A DNA stretch of 35,257 nucleotides from Bacteroidales bacterium (GCA_022774085.1 JALFNZ010000137.1:1-35257), one strand, 5' to 3'; positions 9,975 through 20,319 are shown, counted from the first letter of the stretch. The notes: generated by a model from the letters alone, not told the origin. Program-made: numbers and translations.

Positions 9975-11930
9975 TTAGAGAAGCTGTGACGGATTAGGAA
10001 CCAATCTGTTCTTTATGTAATTGGAGATAGGTCCGTAGTAGTTTTCTGCCTGTACAGAATATGCAATAGGCTGCTTGTCCGTGTCATCGGCAAACATGTT
10101 TGCACGAATGAATACATATTGTGGAGCACCCCAGCGTACATCGACGACAGGAATGATGGCATGCCTTCTTGCCTGATATTCCTGAACGTCTGTTCCCTGA
10201 CGGTAGAACTCGCGGCGACGATGCATTGTCATGGCACGGTCTTCCTCGAACATGAGTTCCAATCGGCGCTCTTTGAGTACATTGTCAAGATTTGCCTCCA
10301 CCTGGTCATGGAAGAATGCCCTCCTGCGGATTGCATTGAGATACTCTTTGGACTTGCCGGCATTCGTTCCGTCCCTTTCAACGATTGCCTCAATGTAGTT
10401 GAGAAGAATCTCAGTGAAACGGATATCGTACCATGGTACTACTGAATACTGCTCAGCTGCATTAGGATTCAGGAATTTACGGATACCGAATCCAGTTGTG
10501 TACCAGCTACCGTCATTGGAACGTCCGCGACCATGGAAACCGGAGAAATTATCTGGAGATTCTGCACCATACATGTATACTTTGACTTCTTGTCCTTCAG
10601 CATTTGTATATGTGATGTAATCTTTTTCTGAGCCACAGATCTGAAGTCCTTTTACATTATCCCAAAGACCTCCCTGAATGGTTATCTGTACCCCTCTGAA
10701 TGTACATCCCGGATAGATTACCCATGCCTGGAAACGAGCATCTTTCTTTGCAAAAGGATCCTTGGCTTCAGGATAGCCCTGATACCATTGTGTTGATGCT
10801 GTTTTGTTGTCAGAATATACCTGAGGAAGCCAGTTTTTCTCATCGCCCCACAACAGAGTCTTGACAGTTCCGTCAACGGCGTTGAATGACTCGTCATAGT
10901 TGCTGAAAAGGTCTGCTACGTCTGAGTTGACTGAGTAGCAACCCCATTTCCAGACTCCGAGTCCTCCTGAGAATTTGGCCTGCATAGGAGAGTTCTTCCA
11001 GTCGAAACCATTGGTATCTCCCTGCACTCCTCCATTATATCCTTTTCCGAAAATCCACTCGCATGCCTCACGTGTCTGGAAGAGATTGGTGAGGTTCTTC
11101 ACAGCATCGTCAAGGCTCTGAGGTTCTGGCTGATAAAGAGAGAACCGGCCACTGTTGATGATTGTCTCGCAAGCTTCGATACATTTTGTATAATATGCTT
11201 TTGCATAGGATTCTTCCATGTATGTAAGTCCCTTTGTCACAGGCTCACATGAAGGAATTTCAGCTTTTTTCCAATAGCGGCTCACAGATGCTGCATAAAG
11301 GGCAACGCGTGACTGAAGCCCAAGAGCAGCCCATTTGTCAGCTCTGTACTCTCCGTCTGACCTTGTTTCTGGAAGAAGGGCGATTGCATGGTCGAGCTCA
11401 CTGAGAACAAAGTCCCATGTCTCCTTTTCAGTACTTCTCGGAATATAAAGACCTTCGTTCTTGTCACCGTCATACTTATCATCGAGAGGTTCAGTCACGA
11501 TAGGAACACCACCATATCTCTTGACCATTCCGAAATAGTAATATGCCCTTACGAAGATAGCCTCACCGAGATAAGTGTTGTAAACGGACTCGGAAATAGT
11601 TCCCTTTTCCTTGCTCGTTCCAAGTATTTTGATGAGATTGTTCACGTCTCTCATCGTAGTATAGTCCCAGAAGGATGTACCGCCCACCGATATTGCGCTT
11701 CCCTGTGTATCGGTGGCATTGTCTGTGTTTTTCTCACCCTCAGAAAATGCTCCCATCGGAATCTTGTTGTAAAGAGCAGCCATCATTCTGGAAAGACCCG
11801 CCTCCGACTCTGCGAGATATTCTCCTGAGATTTTGCTAAGGTCTCCCTCGAGGTTGTCGAACAGACTGTTACATGATACTGCACCGAGTGACAGTGTTCC
11901 TATTGCCAAATATAATAGTACCTTTTTCAT
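9975..11930 (-). CDS. SusD/RagB family nutrient-binding outer-membrane lipoprotein
   Basis: 651 aa; lipobox (LGAVSC); YLGEAIFVRAYYYFGMVKRYGGVPIVTEPL and WAALGLQSRVALYAASVSRYW, typical SusD TPR motifs; pairs with SusC. Confidence 0.96.
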   Translation of the reverse strand: MKKVLLYLAIGTLSLGAVSCNSLFDNLEGDLSKISGEYLAESEAGLSRMMAALYNKIPMGAFSEGEKNTDNATDTQGSAISVGGTSFWDYTTMRDVNNLIKILGTSKEKGTISESVYNTYLGEAIFVRAYYYFGMVKRYGGVPIVTEPLDDKYDGDKNEGLYIPRSTEKETWDFVLSELDHAIALLPETRSDGEYRADKWAALGLQSRVALYAASVSRYWKKAEIPSCEPVTKGLTYMEESYAKAYYTKCIEACETIINSGRFSLYQPEPQSLDDAVKNLTNLFQTREACEWIFGKGYNGGVQGDTNGFDWKNSPMQAKFSGGLGVWKWGCYSVNSDVADLFSNYDESFNAVDGTVKTLLWGDEKNWLPQVYSDNKTASTQWYQGYPEAKDPFAKKDARFQAWVIYPGCTFRGVQITIQGGLWDNVKGLQICGSEKDYITYTNAEGQEVKVYMYGAESPDNFSGFHGRGRSNDGSWYTTGFGIRKFLNPNAAEQYSVVPWYDIRFTEILLNYIEAIVERDGTNAGKSKEYLNAIRRRAFFHDQVEANLDNVLKERRLELMFEEDRAMTMHRRREFYRQGTDVQEYQARRHAIIPVVDVRWGAPQYVFIRANMFADDTDKQPIAYSVQAENYYGPISNYIKNRLVPNPSQLL

Positions 11931-11942
11931 TTATTTCAAGTA

Positions 11943-14900
11943 TTAGAAGTTCAAATTAAGACCTAAGCTGAATGACCTCATGAGCGGATAACCACCGACA
12001 CCAAGGTATGAGTTCTCATTTCTTTCAGGATCGTAAGGTCTGAGAAGCTTGTTGCATATAGTGAAGAGGTTTGTTCCGTTGGCATAAATACGGATGGATT
12101 TGATCTTTATCGCATTGGTCCATCTTGAAGGAAGGGTCCAGCCAATCTCGGCACTCTTCAGACGGAGGAATGAACCGTTGATGTAGTTGTAAGGCTGATT
12201 GGCGCGGTAAGGATAGTTTGAACCTGTAACCCAGCTTCCGTCATATGCTGAAGTTGCCTTTGCAATTGCAGGGAAATATCCCGGAACCCACTTTGAATTT
12301 GGATCGAAAGGATCCGTATAACCTTCTGCAAGAGTATAGTGGTCTTCGTAAGTCTTGTAGAAAGTTGAGAAGAAACCATAACCGAAACCACCTGAGAGTG
12401 AAACAGCCTTGTGTACAAGGGTTGCACCTGAGAAGTTAAGATTGAAGTCAAATCCTTTGTATCTGCCTGAGAATGTCAGACCGAACTGCAGAGGAGCATT
12501 TCCTTCACCCCATGTATTGTAGTAGTCTGATGCTGTGATGATACCGTCACCGTTGCGGTCTTCAATCCTGTACATTCCCGGAAGCACGTCAGACATACCC
12601 TTTCCTGTATCATAGAGGACATTGTGTGCATTGATGTCAGAAAGGTTCTCGAACTGTCCACCTTCTGCCCAATGGAAAGTTGTAGCACTGAGGGCGTTAC
12701 TCCATCTGCCTGTCGAATTGTTTCTGTAGAAATTGTATGCAGACGAATAGATGGCTGTCTTGTCAGACTCCTTGTAAATCATACGGTAACGTGAGAAAGT
12801 CATTGTTCCTGAAATCCTGTACCAAAACTCTCCTACATTGTTCTGATGCGAGAGTTGGAGGTCAATACCCACGTTCTGTGACTTATTGAGATTTTGCTGA
12901 GGAAGTGAAAGTCCGTAAAAGTCAGGAACCGTGGTTGATGCAGTTGCTGCGATACCTGAAGTATTTCTCCAGAACCAATCTATAGAACCGCCGAATTTGC
13001 CTCTCCACATATCCCAATCCACACCGATGTCCATAGTGCGGACGTCAGTCCATGAAAGAAGGGTCTCGGCTACGGCGTGGCTGGTATATCCGTTGAGTTT
13101 CTGTCCATCCTGGAAGATATATGAACCATCCTTTGAGTAACCAAGCTGCCATGCATAAGGTGAACCCTGTGAAGCACCTGTCTTACCGTCAGACCATCTT
13201 ATCTTGAGGTTGTTGAACCAAGGCATGGCATTCTTGAACCATTTCTCTTCAGAAATACGGTAACCAAGTGAATATGCAGGGAAGAAACCCCAGCGATGTC
13301 CTGGAGCATAGATATATGTACCGTCATAACGTCCAGTTACATCTATCAGATACTTGCCCTTGTAGTCATAGCTCAGACGCATGATGTAACCAGCTGTGGC
13401 AGAGTTGCTGCGTGAACCACTGTTGGTCTGGGTTGACTCCTCACCCTGATTGATGATGTCATGAGTGTAGAAATCTCCGTATTCACGTGAAAGAGATGAA
13501 GTGTTGGATTTATTGTATGTGAGCTCAGCTGCTAAGGTTGCACCTACATTATGACTGCCGAAACGTCTGTTGAAATTGGCCTGAAGACGGCCATAGAGTT
13601 TCTGTCTTGTATTCCACTGCTCTGAATATTTGTTCACATCACTGTTGTTCACCGAGAACTCGTCAGTCCAGTAATTATACAGAGGGAATGATTTTGTCAG
13701 TTCATCTGTACGGTAGCTGTTATAGTCATAGGCACCGTTGGCTGATATTACCAGACCTTTGAGCCATTTTGGTTCATATTTGAACTCAAGGTTGTTGCGG
13801 AAGGTCATTATATAGTTGTCCTGATATCCGGCAACATCCCTGTCAAGAAGAGCGTAAGGGTTACGGTTCTCAGATGTTGGAATTGCAGAATAGTGTCTCG
13901 GATTGCCATATACTGTAGGAGCAATAGTCCTGTCGGCAAGAGCTGCATAGTAGAAGATATTCTGGTTGGCGTTACCATTGATACCATTGTTCTTTGAATA
14001 CATCATTGCACTCTGGAACATCACAGAGAACTCATTGGTGATTTTCGATGTAACGTTACCCACGAAATTCAACCTTCGGTTGCTCATGCTGTTGGTCTTG
14101 AATATTGAATTATCTTCAGTGTAGTTGCCGCTCAGATAATACTGGGTCTGCTGATTACCTCCTCTTACTGAAAGATTATGTGTCATGTTGAAAGTACACT
14201 TCTTCATCAGGACATCATACCAGTCAGTGTCAACATAGCCCGGATCGCCATTGATGTAGTGCTGGATAAACTCATCGGTATATTTCGGAGCCATGCGCGA
14301 GTTCACCAGCATTTCATTCTCCTTCCTCATGTATGTGACAATGTCAACAGATTCAGGGAATGCGGTAGGTACTCCGAATGAGAAGTTGTTGGAATAGTTG
14401 AAAGAAGGTTTTCCAATCTGTCCCTTCTTTGTTGTCACGAGAATCACACCATTCTGTGCACCGAGTCCATAGATGGCAGCAGAAGCATCCTTGAGAACAG
14501 AGATGCTCTCGATATCCTCTGGGTTGAGCTGTGCAAGAGCTGCGGCTCCATTTTCATTCATCCAGTAACCCATTGATCCTTCCCTGGCCTGCTCAGTACG
14601 GGCAACACCATCGATGATGACCAAAGGCTGGCCATATCCGCGGAGACTGAGATCACTGTCGAACGAACCAGGACGACCTCCCTGCTGACGAATCTGAAGT
14701 CCCGGAACCTTACCTTGGAGGGAAGCTACCAAGTCACTCTGTTTTGTTGAAACGATGTCTTCACTCTTGATGTTTGAAATAGCGGCTGTAAGGGAAGCTT
14801 TTTTCTGTGTGCCGTATCCGACTACAACAGTCTCTTCAAGTTGCTCGCTATCCACTTCCAAAGTAACATTGATTTTGGCCTTGGTTCCTACTGATACCTC

Positions 14901-15134
14901 GATGGTCCTGTAACCTATGAAAGAAATGACGAGGATATCAGTATCCTTGAGTGAACTGAATTGGGTTATACCGTCAATATCTGTCATCTGACCGACGGTT
15001 GTACCCTTGATCACAACATTGGCCCCTGGAATAGGGCCCATGTCATCCTTTACTGTCACTGTCACATTCTGCTGCGCGAATGCCGACGTCACGTAAAGAA
15101 TAGCCATTAGGCAAACGGTTAGTAACTTTTTCAT
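11943..15134 (-). CDS. SusC/RagA family TonB-linked outer-membrane transporter
   Basis: 1063 aa; signal peptide; carboxypeptidase-regulatory-like N-domain (GPIPGANVVIKGTTVGQMTDIDG); TonB box/plug (EETVVVGYGTQKKASLTAAIS...LQGKVPGLQIRQQGGRPGS...SLRGYGQPLVIIDGV). Confidence 0.97.
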   Translation of the reverse strand: MKKLLTVCLMAILYVTSAFAQQNVTVTVKDDMGPIPGANVVIKGTTVGQMTDIDGITQFSSLKDTDILVISFIGYRTIEVSVGTKAKINVTLEVDSEQLEETVVVGYGTQKKASLTAAISNIKSEDIVSTKQSDLVASLQGKVPGLQIRQQGGRPGSFDSDLSLRGYGQPLVIIDGVARTEQAREGSMGYWMNENGAAALAQLNPEDIESISVLKDASAAIYGLGAQNGVILVTTKKGQIGKPSFNYSNNFSFGVPTAFPESVDIVTYMRKENEMLVNSRMAPKYTDEFIQHYINGDPGYVDTDWYDVLMKKCTFNMTHNLSVRGGNQQTQYYLSGNYTEDNSIFKTNSMSNRRLNFVGNVTSKITNEFSVMFQSAMMYSKNNGINGNANQNIFYYAALADRTIAPTVYGNPRHYSAIPTSENRNPYALLDRDVAGYQDNYIMTFRNNLEFKYEPKWLKGLVISANGAYDYNSYRTDELTKSFPLYNYWTDEFSVNNSDVNKYSEQWNTRQKLYGRLQANFNRRFGSHNVGATLAAELTYNKSNTSSLSREYGDFYTHDIINQGEESTQTNSGSRSNSATAGYIMRLSYDYKGKYLIDVTGRYDGTYIYAPGHRWGFFPAYSLGYRISEEKWFKNAMPWFNNLKIRWSDGKTGASQGSPYAWQLGYSKDGSYIFQDGQKLNGYTSHAVAETLLSWTDVRTMDIGVDWDMWRGKFGGSIDWFWRNTSGIAATASTTVPDFYGLSLPQQNLNKSQNVGIDLQLSHQNNVGEFWYRISGTMTFSRYRMIYKESDKTAIYSSAYNFYRNNSTGRWSNALSATTFHWAEGGQFENLSDINAHNVLYDTGKGMSDVLPGMYRIEDRNGDGIITASDYYNTWGEGNAPLQFGLTFSGRYKGFDFNLNFSGATLVHKAVSLSGGFGYGFFSTFYKTYEDHYTLAEGYTDPFDPNSKWVPGYFPAIAKATSAYDGSWVTGSNYPYRANQPYNYINGSFLRLKSAEIGWTLPSRWTNAIKIKSIRIYANGTNLFTICNKLLRPYDPERNENSYLGVGGYPLMRSFSLGLNLNF

Positions 15135-15167
15135 TAGTTTGGTTATTTAATTGATGTTATGATATCG

Positions 15168-15175
15168 CAAATTTA
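15168..15175 (-). promoter_or_regulatory. Candidate -7 element of the susC promoter (TAAATTTG on the minus strand)
   Basis: Exact TAnnTTTG match upstream of the susC ATG (15134); no good -33 TTTG at the expected distance. Confidence 0.45.
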
Positions 15176-15267
15176 TTTTATATGATGTTAAAGAATGATG
15201 CATAAGGAATTATGGATTATTCCGAATGTTCAATAGTTCAACAGAACAAACAAGCAACCATTGAAAT

Positions 15268-15299
15268 ATTGACTTAATCTTCAGTTGAGGGTATATTTG
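15268..15299 (+). promoter_or_regulatory. Predicted promoter of the HTCS gene
   Basis: ATTG (15268-15271), 20-nt spacer, TATATTTG (15292-15299), upstream of ATG 15316; one mismatch in the -33 element. Confidence 0.45.
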
Positions 15300-15315
15300 C
15301 ATACATAATGAACAA

Positions 15316-18300
15316 ATGAAGATGAGCATTCTATTATTCATCCTTACTCTGCTCTCCATGAGCAGCAACAGCCTTTCAATAAACATCATTGACAGATACA
15401 CATTGTCAAATCAGGTAGTAAATGACATGGTGGAAGATGAAGACGGTTATATATGGATAGGCACAAGAAGGGGTCTGAACCGTTTTAATGGAAGCACATA
15501 CAAATATTACTGCCATACAGACTCCCTGTCCATTCCAAATGACTTCATTTCTGTACTCTGCAAGGATACTGACGGACGATTATGGATCGGAACAACTGTA
15601 GGAATCAACCTTGTCAGGAAATCCATGGTTGTCCCTGAAGTGGATGTAAAGTGCGGACATGTATCATCAATATCCGTTTTGGATGATGAATATCTTCTCG
15701 TAATGTCCATAAACGGGCTATACCGATTCAATAAAAATAACAAATCCATATCTCTGGTATTCCAAGACAATACTTCTTTCGGAGAAGCGATAATAGCAGG
15801 AAATGGCAATATATGGATATATGACAAATTCCGAAGTTATGTAAACATCCTTGACAAGGAATACAACTTGATAAAAGTACTCAAACTCCACGATTCAAAA
15901 ATCAAGAGTGTCTGTACTGACAATGAGGGCAATGTGTATCTAGGATGTAATGACGGATTGAAGTATTTCAGTCCTGACGGGACTTCGATTACCCTATCGA
16001 AAGAATTGCGTGGACTTACAGATAAAAAGTGTATTATTTTTATCGAAAGGGACCACGATTCAAACATAGTGATAGGAATACCTTCAGAGGGACTCTTTTC
16101 TTTCAGAGGAAACGGTGAAAGTCTGAGTCCTTTCTGGAATACCGACAGGCTTGAAAACATCCAGTCGGGATTATGTCTGCTTACCAAGAATAATGTATTT
16201 CTGAGCAAGAACCATCGGGGTATCGAATACAGATATTTCTCCCAGAATCAAAAATCCATCCCCATCCCTACTTCAGATGAATTGGAATCCCTGAATATGT
16301 TCTATTATATTGGAAACGGATCGCTTCTGATCCTTACAAATAAGAATGCATATATCAAGGACTTGAATACATCTGAAATCACAAGGATGAAAATAGATGA
16401 GTTCAGCAAAAGTGATTTCATGACATTGTCACTGTTTGACGGAAAGTCCGAAGTATGGTTGATGAAAAACAAGAATACCTTGTGCAAATACAAGATTGAA
16501 GGAGAACGTATGAGATTGCTTTCGTCATTCTCTGTGGAGAATTCAAACTCATTATGGAAAGGTCATGACGGTGGAATATATCTGCTCCAGGACAACGGAA
16601 TCCTGCATATAAACAGCAACAACACGGCAACCATAACACATACTGAACGTTATCCCAAATTCTGGTTCTGCGGCACAACTGAAAATAGGCTGACTTATTT
16701 TCTTGAGAATAACAATGTATGGTTTTATGACAAAGATGGATTCATAAAGAAAATGCCTGTTTCAGTAAAGAATCCGGAATGTCTGTATGAAGATAAAGAA
16801 GGACTGTTATGGATCGGTTCTCAAGGTTACGGAATAACCATATATGATCCAAAGTCAAAAACAATTGAAAATCTGACAATGGATGACGGACTTCCGGATA
16901 ATACCACAAGGTCAATAACTGGGGACAGACACGGAAATATATGGGTTAGTTCACGCTGTGAGGTTTACAAGATAGAAAGGACAACCAAAGAGGTTACATT
17001 GGTGGGAAACCCGGAGGGCATGTATTCCAATTACATAACCAACAATTGTTTATGTACGGATGACGGTTATGTCATTTTCGGAAGTATGTTCCACCTCTCC
17101 TTATTCAAGGATAACATCGATTATAATTCAGAAACCCACCCTGTCATTCTGGACGGAATCATACTGAATGGAAAAGCCGTAAGGAACATAGAAAATCCTC
17201 TTGTGCTGGAACATGGGAAGAATGCCATTTCATTCTATTATTCTTCAATGAACTTCGACCCCGGTACAAAACTGACTTACAGATACATGCTGGAGGGATA
17301 CAATAGCGACTGGATAAATATAGGTTCATCCACAAGAGTCAGTTTCTCTGATTTGAGAAAAGGAAAATACACATTGAAACTGAATGTACAGAACTCAAGC
17401 GGAATATGGAACAAGGACACTTTGACATACAGTTTCAAGGTTGAACCTCCTATATGGCTTAGCACGGCTGCTATCATTTCATACATCATAATGACACTTG
17501 CAGTCATTGTCTTTTGTTATGTTTTCATCAGGAACAACAGGGCCAACAGAAAAAGAATCGAACAGGCTGAACATGACAAGCTTCTTGTGGAATCTCTTGC
17601 AAAGGAAAAAACCGATTTCTTTACAAATATTTCACATGAATACAGAACTCCGCTCTCTCTTATATACGGCCCTGTAAAGGAACTCTCCCAGAACAATTCA
17701 ATGAATTCAAGGGATAATTACCTTCTATCCCTGGTAGTGCACAATACAGAAAGGATGATGAAATTGACGGACGAGATACTTGAATTCTATTCCCACGAAA
17801 AAGATAGTCTGAAAGTTGTGAAATCAGATGTTGCAACATTACTTAAAGGCATGATTTTCAGCTTTGAATATATTTTCAAACAAAGGGAATTGACCGTCAA
17901 TCTGGATATCCCTGACAATCTGAAGGCGTATTGCGACAGAGAAATCATTGAAAGGGTGTTCTTCAATATCCTCAGCAATGCTGTAAAATACACGGAAGAA
18001 GGTGGCAGAGTCTCCATCAAAGCTGCCATATCCGAGGATAATCTTGTTATAATGGTATCCGACAATGGAATAGGAATATCACCAGAGAATATAAAAAGGA
18101 TATTCAACAGATATGACAGGGCAGGAGCCGAAAAGGATAAAAGGAGTTCAGGGTACGGTATCGGACTGAATTATGCCATGGAACTCATCCAGATGCATCA
18201 TGGCTTGATTACGGTCTCTCCGAATGTTCCGAAAGGTTCCATTTTCACCATCACCGTTCCTGCAAGGAAAGCATCATATTCGGCCTCTGAGGTAATCCTT

Positions 18301-19122
18301 GATGAGGATAATTACAATGACAACGCAATCGTTGCAAACGACGGTACAAGCGGCATCAAATCTTTCAGCATTCTGGTAGCGGAAGACAATATCGAACTTG
18401 CGAACTATATCAAGCACCTGCTCATCGAAGACTACAATGTAATCCTTGCATCAAACGGAAATGAAGCGGTGGAATGTCTCAAAGTGTCTGTCCCTGACCT
18501 TGTTATAAGTGACATAATGATGCCTTTTAAAGATGGTCTGTCACTATGCCATGATATAAAGACCAATGAGGAACTGAGTCATCTGCCAGTGCTTCTGCTT
18601 ACTGCAAAAGCCGATATGGAGAGCCAGTTGCAGGGACTGGACTGCGGAGCGGATGCCTATATAAAGAAGCCTTTTGATCCTGTTTTATTGAAAAAAACAG
18701 TTGAGAATATCATTGAAAACAGAAAAAGGATGAATGCCATCTTGATGGAAAAGACATCTTCAAAAGATATTGATGTACAAAGTGATGAAAACAGCCTGCA
18801 ACTCAACAGCCATGACAAGGCATTCATCGAGAAAGTGCACGAAATAATGGAAGAGCATATTTCTGATGATGAATTCAATGTCACAATTATGGCCAGGGAG
18901 CTTAATATGAGCCGTACAAGTCTTTTCACTAAGATCAAGACCATGTATGGAGTCTCACCTATCACATTCATTACGGACTACAAACTCAACAGGGCAATGG
19001 AAATGCTGAAAACAGGTGATTTTAATGTAAGTGAAGTCGCATATCGTGTAGGATTCTCCACACTTACAGGATTCTCCAGATCATTCAAGAACAAGTTCGG
19101 AATACCTCCAAGCTCAATCTGA
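15316..19122 (+). CDS. Hybrid two-component system (HTCS) sensor/regulator
   Basis: 1268 aa; signal peptide; Reg_prop repeats (EDGYIWIGTRRGLNRFNG, TDGRLWIGTTVGINLV, EGLLWIGSQGYGITIYD); Y_Y_Y-like region (LTYRYMLEGYNSDWINIGSSTRVSFSDLRKGKYTLKLNVQNSSGIW); TM; HisKA (FFTNISHEYRTPLSLI); HATPase (NILSNAVKYTEEGG, VSDNGIGIS); receiver (VAEDN...VISDIMMP...TAKAD); AraC HTH (VGFSTLTGFSRSFKNKFGIPPSSI). Confidence 0.97.
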   Translation: MKMSILLFILTLLSMSSNSLSINIIDRYTLSNQVVNDMVEDEDGYIWIGTRRGLNRFNGSTYKYYCHTDSLSIPNDFISVLCKDTDGRLWIGTTVGINLVRKSMVVPEVDVKCGHVSSISVLDDEYLLVMSINGLYRFNKNNKSISLVFQDNTSFGEAIIAGNGNIWIYDKFRSYVNILDKEYNLIKVLKLHDSKIKSVCTDNEGNVYLGCNDGLKYFSPDGTSITLSKELRGLTDKKCIIFIERDHDSNIVIGIPSEGLFSFRGNGESLSPFWNTDRLENIQSGLCLLTKNNVFLSKNHRGIEYRYFSQNQKSIPIPTSDELESLNMFYYIGNGSLLILTNKNAYIKDLNTSEITRMKIDEFSKSDFMTLSLFDGKSEVWLMKNKNTLCKYKIEGERMRLLSSFSVENSNSLWKGHDGGIYLLQDNGILHINSNNTATITHTERYPKFWFCGTTENRLTYFLENNNVWFYDKDGFIKKMPVSVKNPECLYEDKEGLLWIGSQGYGITIYDPKSKTIENLTMDDGLPDNTTRSITGDRHGNIWVSSRCEVYKIERTTKEVTLVGNPEGMYSNYITNNCLCTDDGYVIFGSMFHLSLFKDNIDYNSETHPVILDGIILNGKAVRNIENPLVLEHGKNAISFYYSSMNFDPGTKLTYRYMLEGYNSDWINIGSSTRVSFSDLRKGKYTLKLNVQNSSGIWNKDTLTYSFKVEPPIWLSTAAIISYIIMTLAVIVFCYVFIRNNRANRKRIEQAEHDKLLVESLAKEKTDFFTNISHEYRTPLSLIYGPVKELSQNNSMNSRDNYLLSLVVHNTERMMKLTDEILEFYSHEKDSLKVVKSDVATLLKGMIFSFEYIFKQRELTVNLDIPDNLKAYCDREIIERVFFNILSNAVKYTEEGGRVSIKAAISEDNLVIMVSDNGIGISPENIKRIFNRYDRAGAEKDKRSSGYGIGLNYAMELIQMHHGLITVSPNVPKGSIFTITVPARKASYSASEVILDEDNYNDNAIVANDGTSGIKSFSILVAEDNIELANYIKHLLIEDYNVILASNGNEAVECLKVSVPDLVISDIMMPFKDGLSLCHDIKTNEELSHLPVLLLTAKADMESQLQGLDCGADAYIKKPFDPVLLKKTVENIIENRKRMNAILMEKTSSKDIDVQSDENSLQLNSHDKAFIEKVHEIMEEHISDDEFNVTIMARELNMSRTSLFTKIKTMYGVSPITFITDYKLNRAMEMLKTGDFNVSEVAYRVGFSTLTGFSRSFKNKFGIPPSSI

Positions 19123-19127
19123 CATAT

Positions 19128-19166
19128 AAATAGGGTGGCTGTCGCAGACCGACAGTCACCCTATTT
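19128..19166. terminator. Bidirectional intrinsic terminator between HTCS (+) and esterase (-)
   Basis: 17-bp stem AAATAGGGTGGCTGTCG / CGACAGTCACCCTATTT with a single G-T pair and 5-nt loop CAGAC, at a convergent junction. Confidence 0.85.
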
Positions 19167-19188
19167 GATAAAAAGTACAATTCAATTG

Positions 19189-20319
19189 CTATTTGAACAG
19201 AAGCTGAGCAAAGATGTTCAGATACTGTCTCCAGTTGTACCATACGTGTCCGCCTTCATTTACGAAGTATGTATGCTCAAGGCCACCTTCTGTAAGAACT
19301 GCGTCAAGTTTATTGCTTCCTTCGAAGAGAAAGTCTGCCTTGCCACATCCGATCCAGTACAGTTTCACACCTGCTTTCTTGAGGGCTTTCACCTGATCTA
19401 CTGTCATTCCGCCTGCTGCAGAAAGAGGGCAGATATAGTCGAAGAGTTCAGGATAGAGTGTAGAAGCAGAGATGGTATGTCCGCCACCCATTGAAAGGCC
19501 TGCGATAGCACGTGACTCAGGTTTTGCATTGACTCTGAAGTTCTTCTCGATGAAAGGAACAATCTCCTCGCAAAGGCTCTTTACATATACGTTTGCAAAG
19601 GCAGGATCACGCCAGTTGATATCCTTTGCAGGGAGGTTGAGAGTGCATGCAGCCTGCTGGCCAGGGTTGCCGTTAGGCATGACGACGATCATAGGTTTTG
19701 CAAGACCTTTCTCGATGAGATTGTCAAGAATCTGTGCAGCACGTCCCATGGAAGTCCATGCTTCCTCATCTCCGCCAGCTCCGTGAAGCAGGTAAAGTAC
19801 AGGATATTTAGCTTTCTTGTTTGTCTCATATCCGTATGGAGTATAGACGGTGAGTCTGCGGTTGAGTCCGAGAATGTTGCTGTCATACCACATGTGAGTG
19901 ACAGTACCTCTCTGATTGGCCTCCTTGTAGTTCTCTGAACGCTCTCCGTCGATAAGGAGCATGCTCAGGTAACGGGTTCCGTCACGCTGCATGAGAACGT
20001 TGTTAGGGTCGCTTACAGCTGTTCCGTCAACGATGAAATTGTAAGTGTAGATTTCTGGATCTGGCGCTGCAATTTTCACTGACCAAACATTGTTCTCTCC
20101 TCTTTTGAGGTCAATTTTGTCGAAATAGCCAGGCATCCATGAACCATAGAGGCTCACCTGAGTGGCGTAGTCTGCTTTCAAACGGAAAGTGACACTGTCA
20201 TTCTTCACTTCAGGTGAAATGATTGGTTTGCGTCCGAACGCAAAGTTTGTAAGCTCCTGCGCATTGAGCGAAGCTGCTGCAAGTGTGGCAGCAGCAAGGA
20301 TTGTAAAGATTTTCTTCAT
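19189..20319 (-). CDS. Secreted CE1/feruloyl-esterase-like alpha/beta hydrolase with N-terminal E-set/CBM48-like domain
   Basis: 376 aa; signal peptide; N-domain VTFRLKADYATQVSLYGSW...WSVKIAAPDPEIYTYNFIVDG; catalytic part RLTVYTPYGYETNKKAKYPVLYLLHGAGGDEEAW, nucleophile elbow AGLSMGGG (encoded near 19484-19501), C-terminal EGGHVWYNWRQYL (catalytic His region). Confidence 0.9.
   Translation of the reverse strand: MKKIFTILAAATLAAASLNAQELTNFAFGRKPIISPEVKNDSVTFRLKADYATQVSLYGSWMPGYFDKIDLKRGENNVWSVKIAAPDPEIYTYNFIVDGTAVSDPNNVLMQRDGTRYLSMLLIDGERSENYKEANQRGTVTHMWYDSNILGLNRRLTVYTPYGYETNKKAKYPVLYLLHGAGGDEEAWTSMGRAAQILDNLIEKGLAKPMIVVMPNGNPGQQAACTLNLPAKDINWRDPAFANVYVKSLCEEIVPFIEKNFRVNAKPESRAIAGLSMGGGHTISASTLYPELFDYICPLSAAGGMTVDQVKALKKAGVKLYWIGCGKADFLFEGSNKLDAVLTEGGLEHTYFVNEGGHVWYNWRQYLNIFAQLLFK

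Noticed and set aside
12245-14381. Several 60-70 aa ORFs opposite susC
   Set aside because: Short antisense ORFs inside a strongly supported SusC gene, with no protein-like features.
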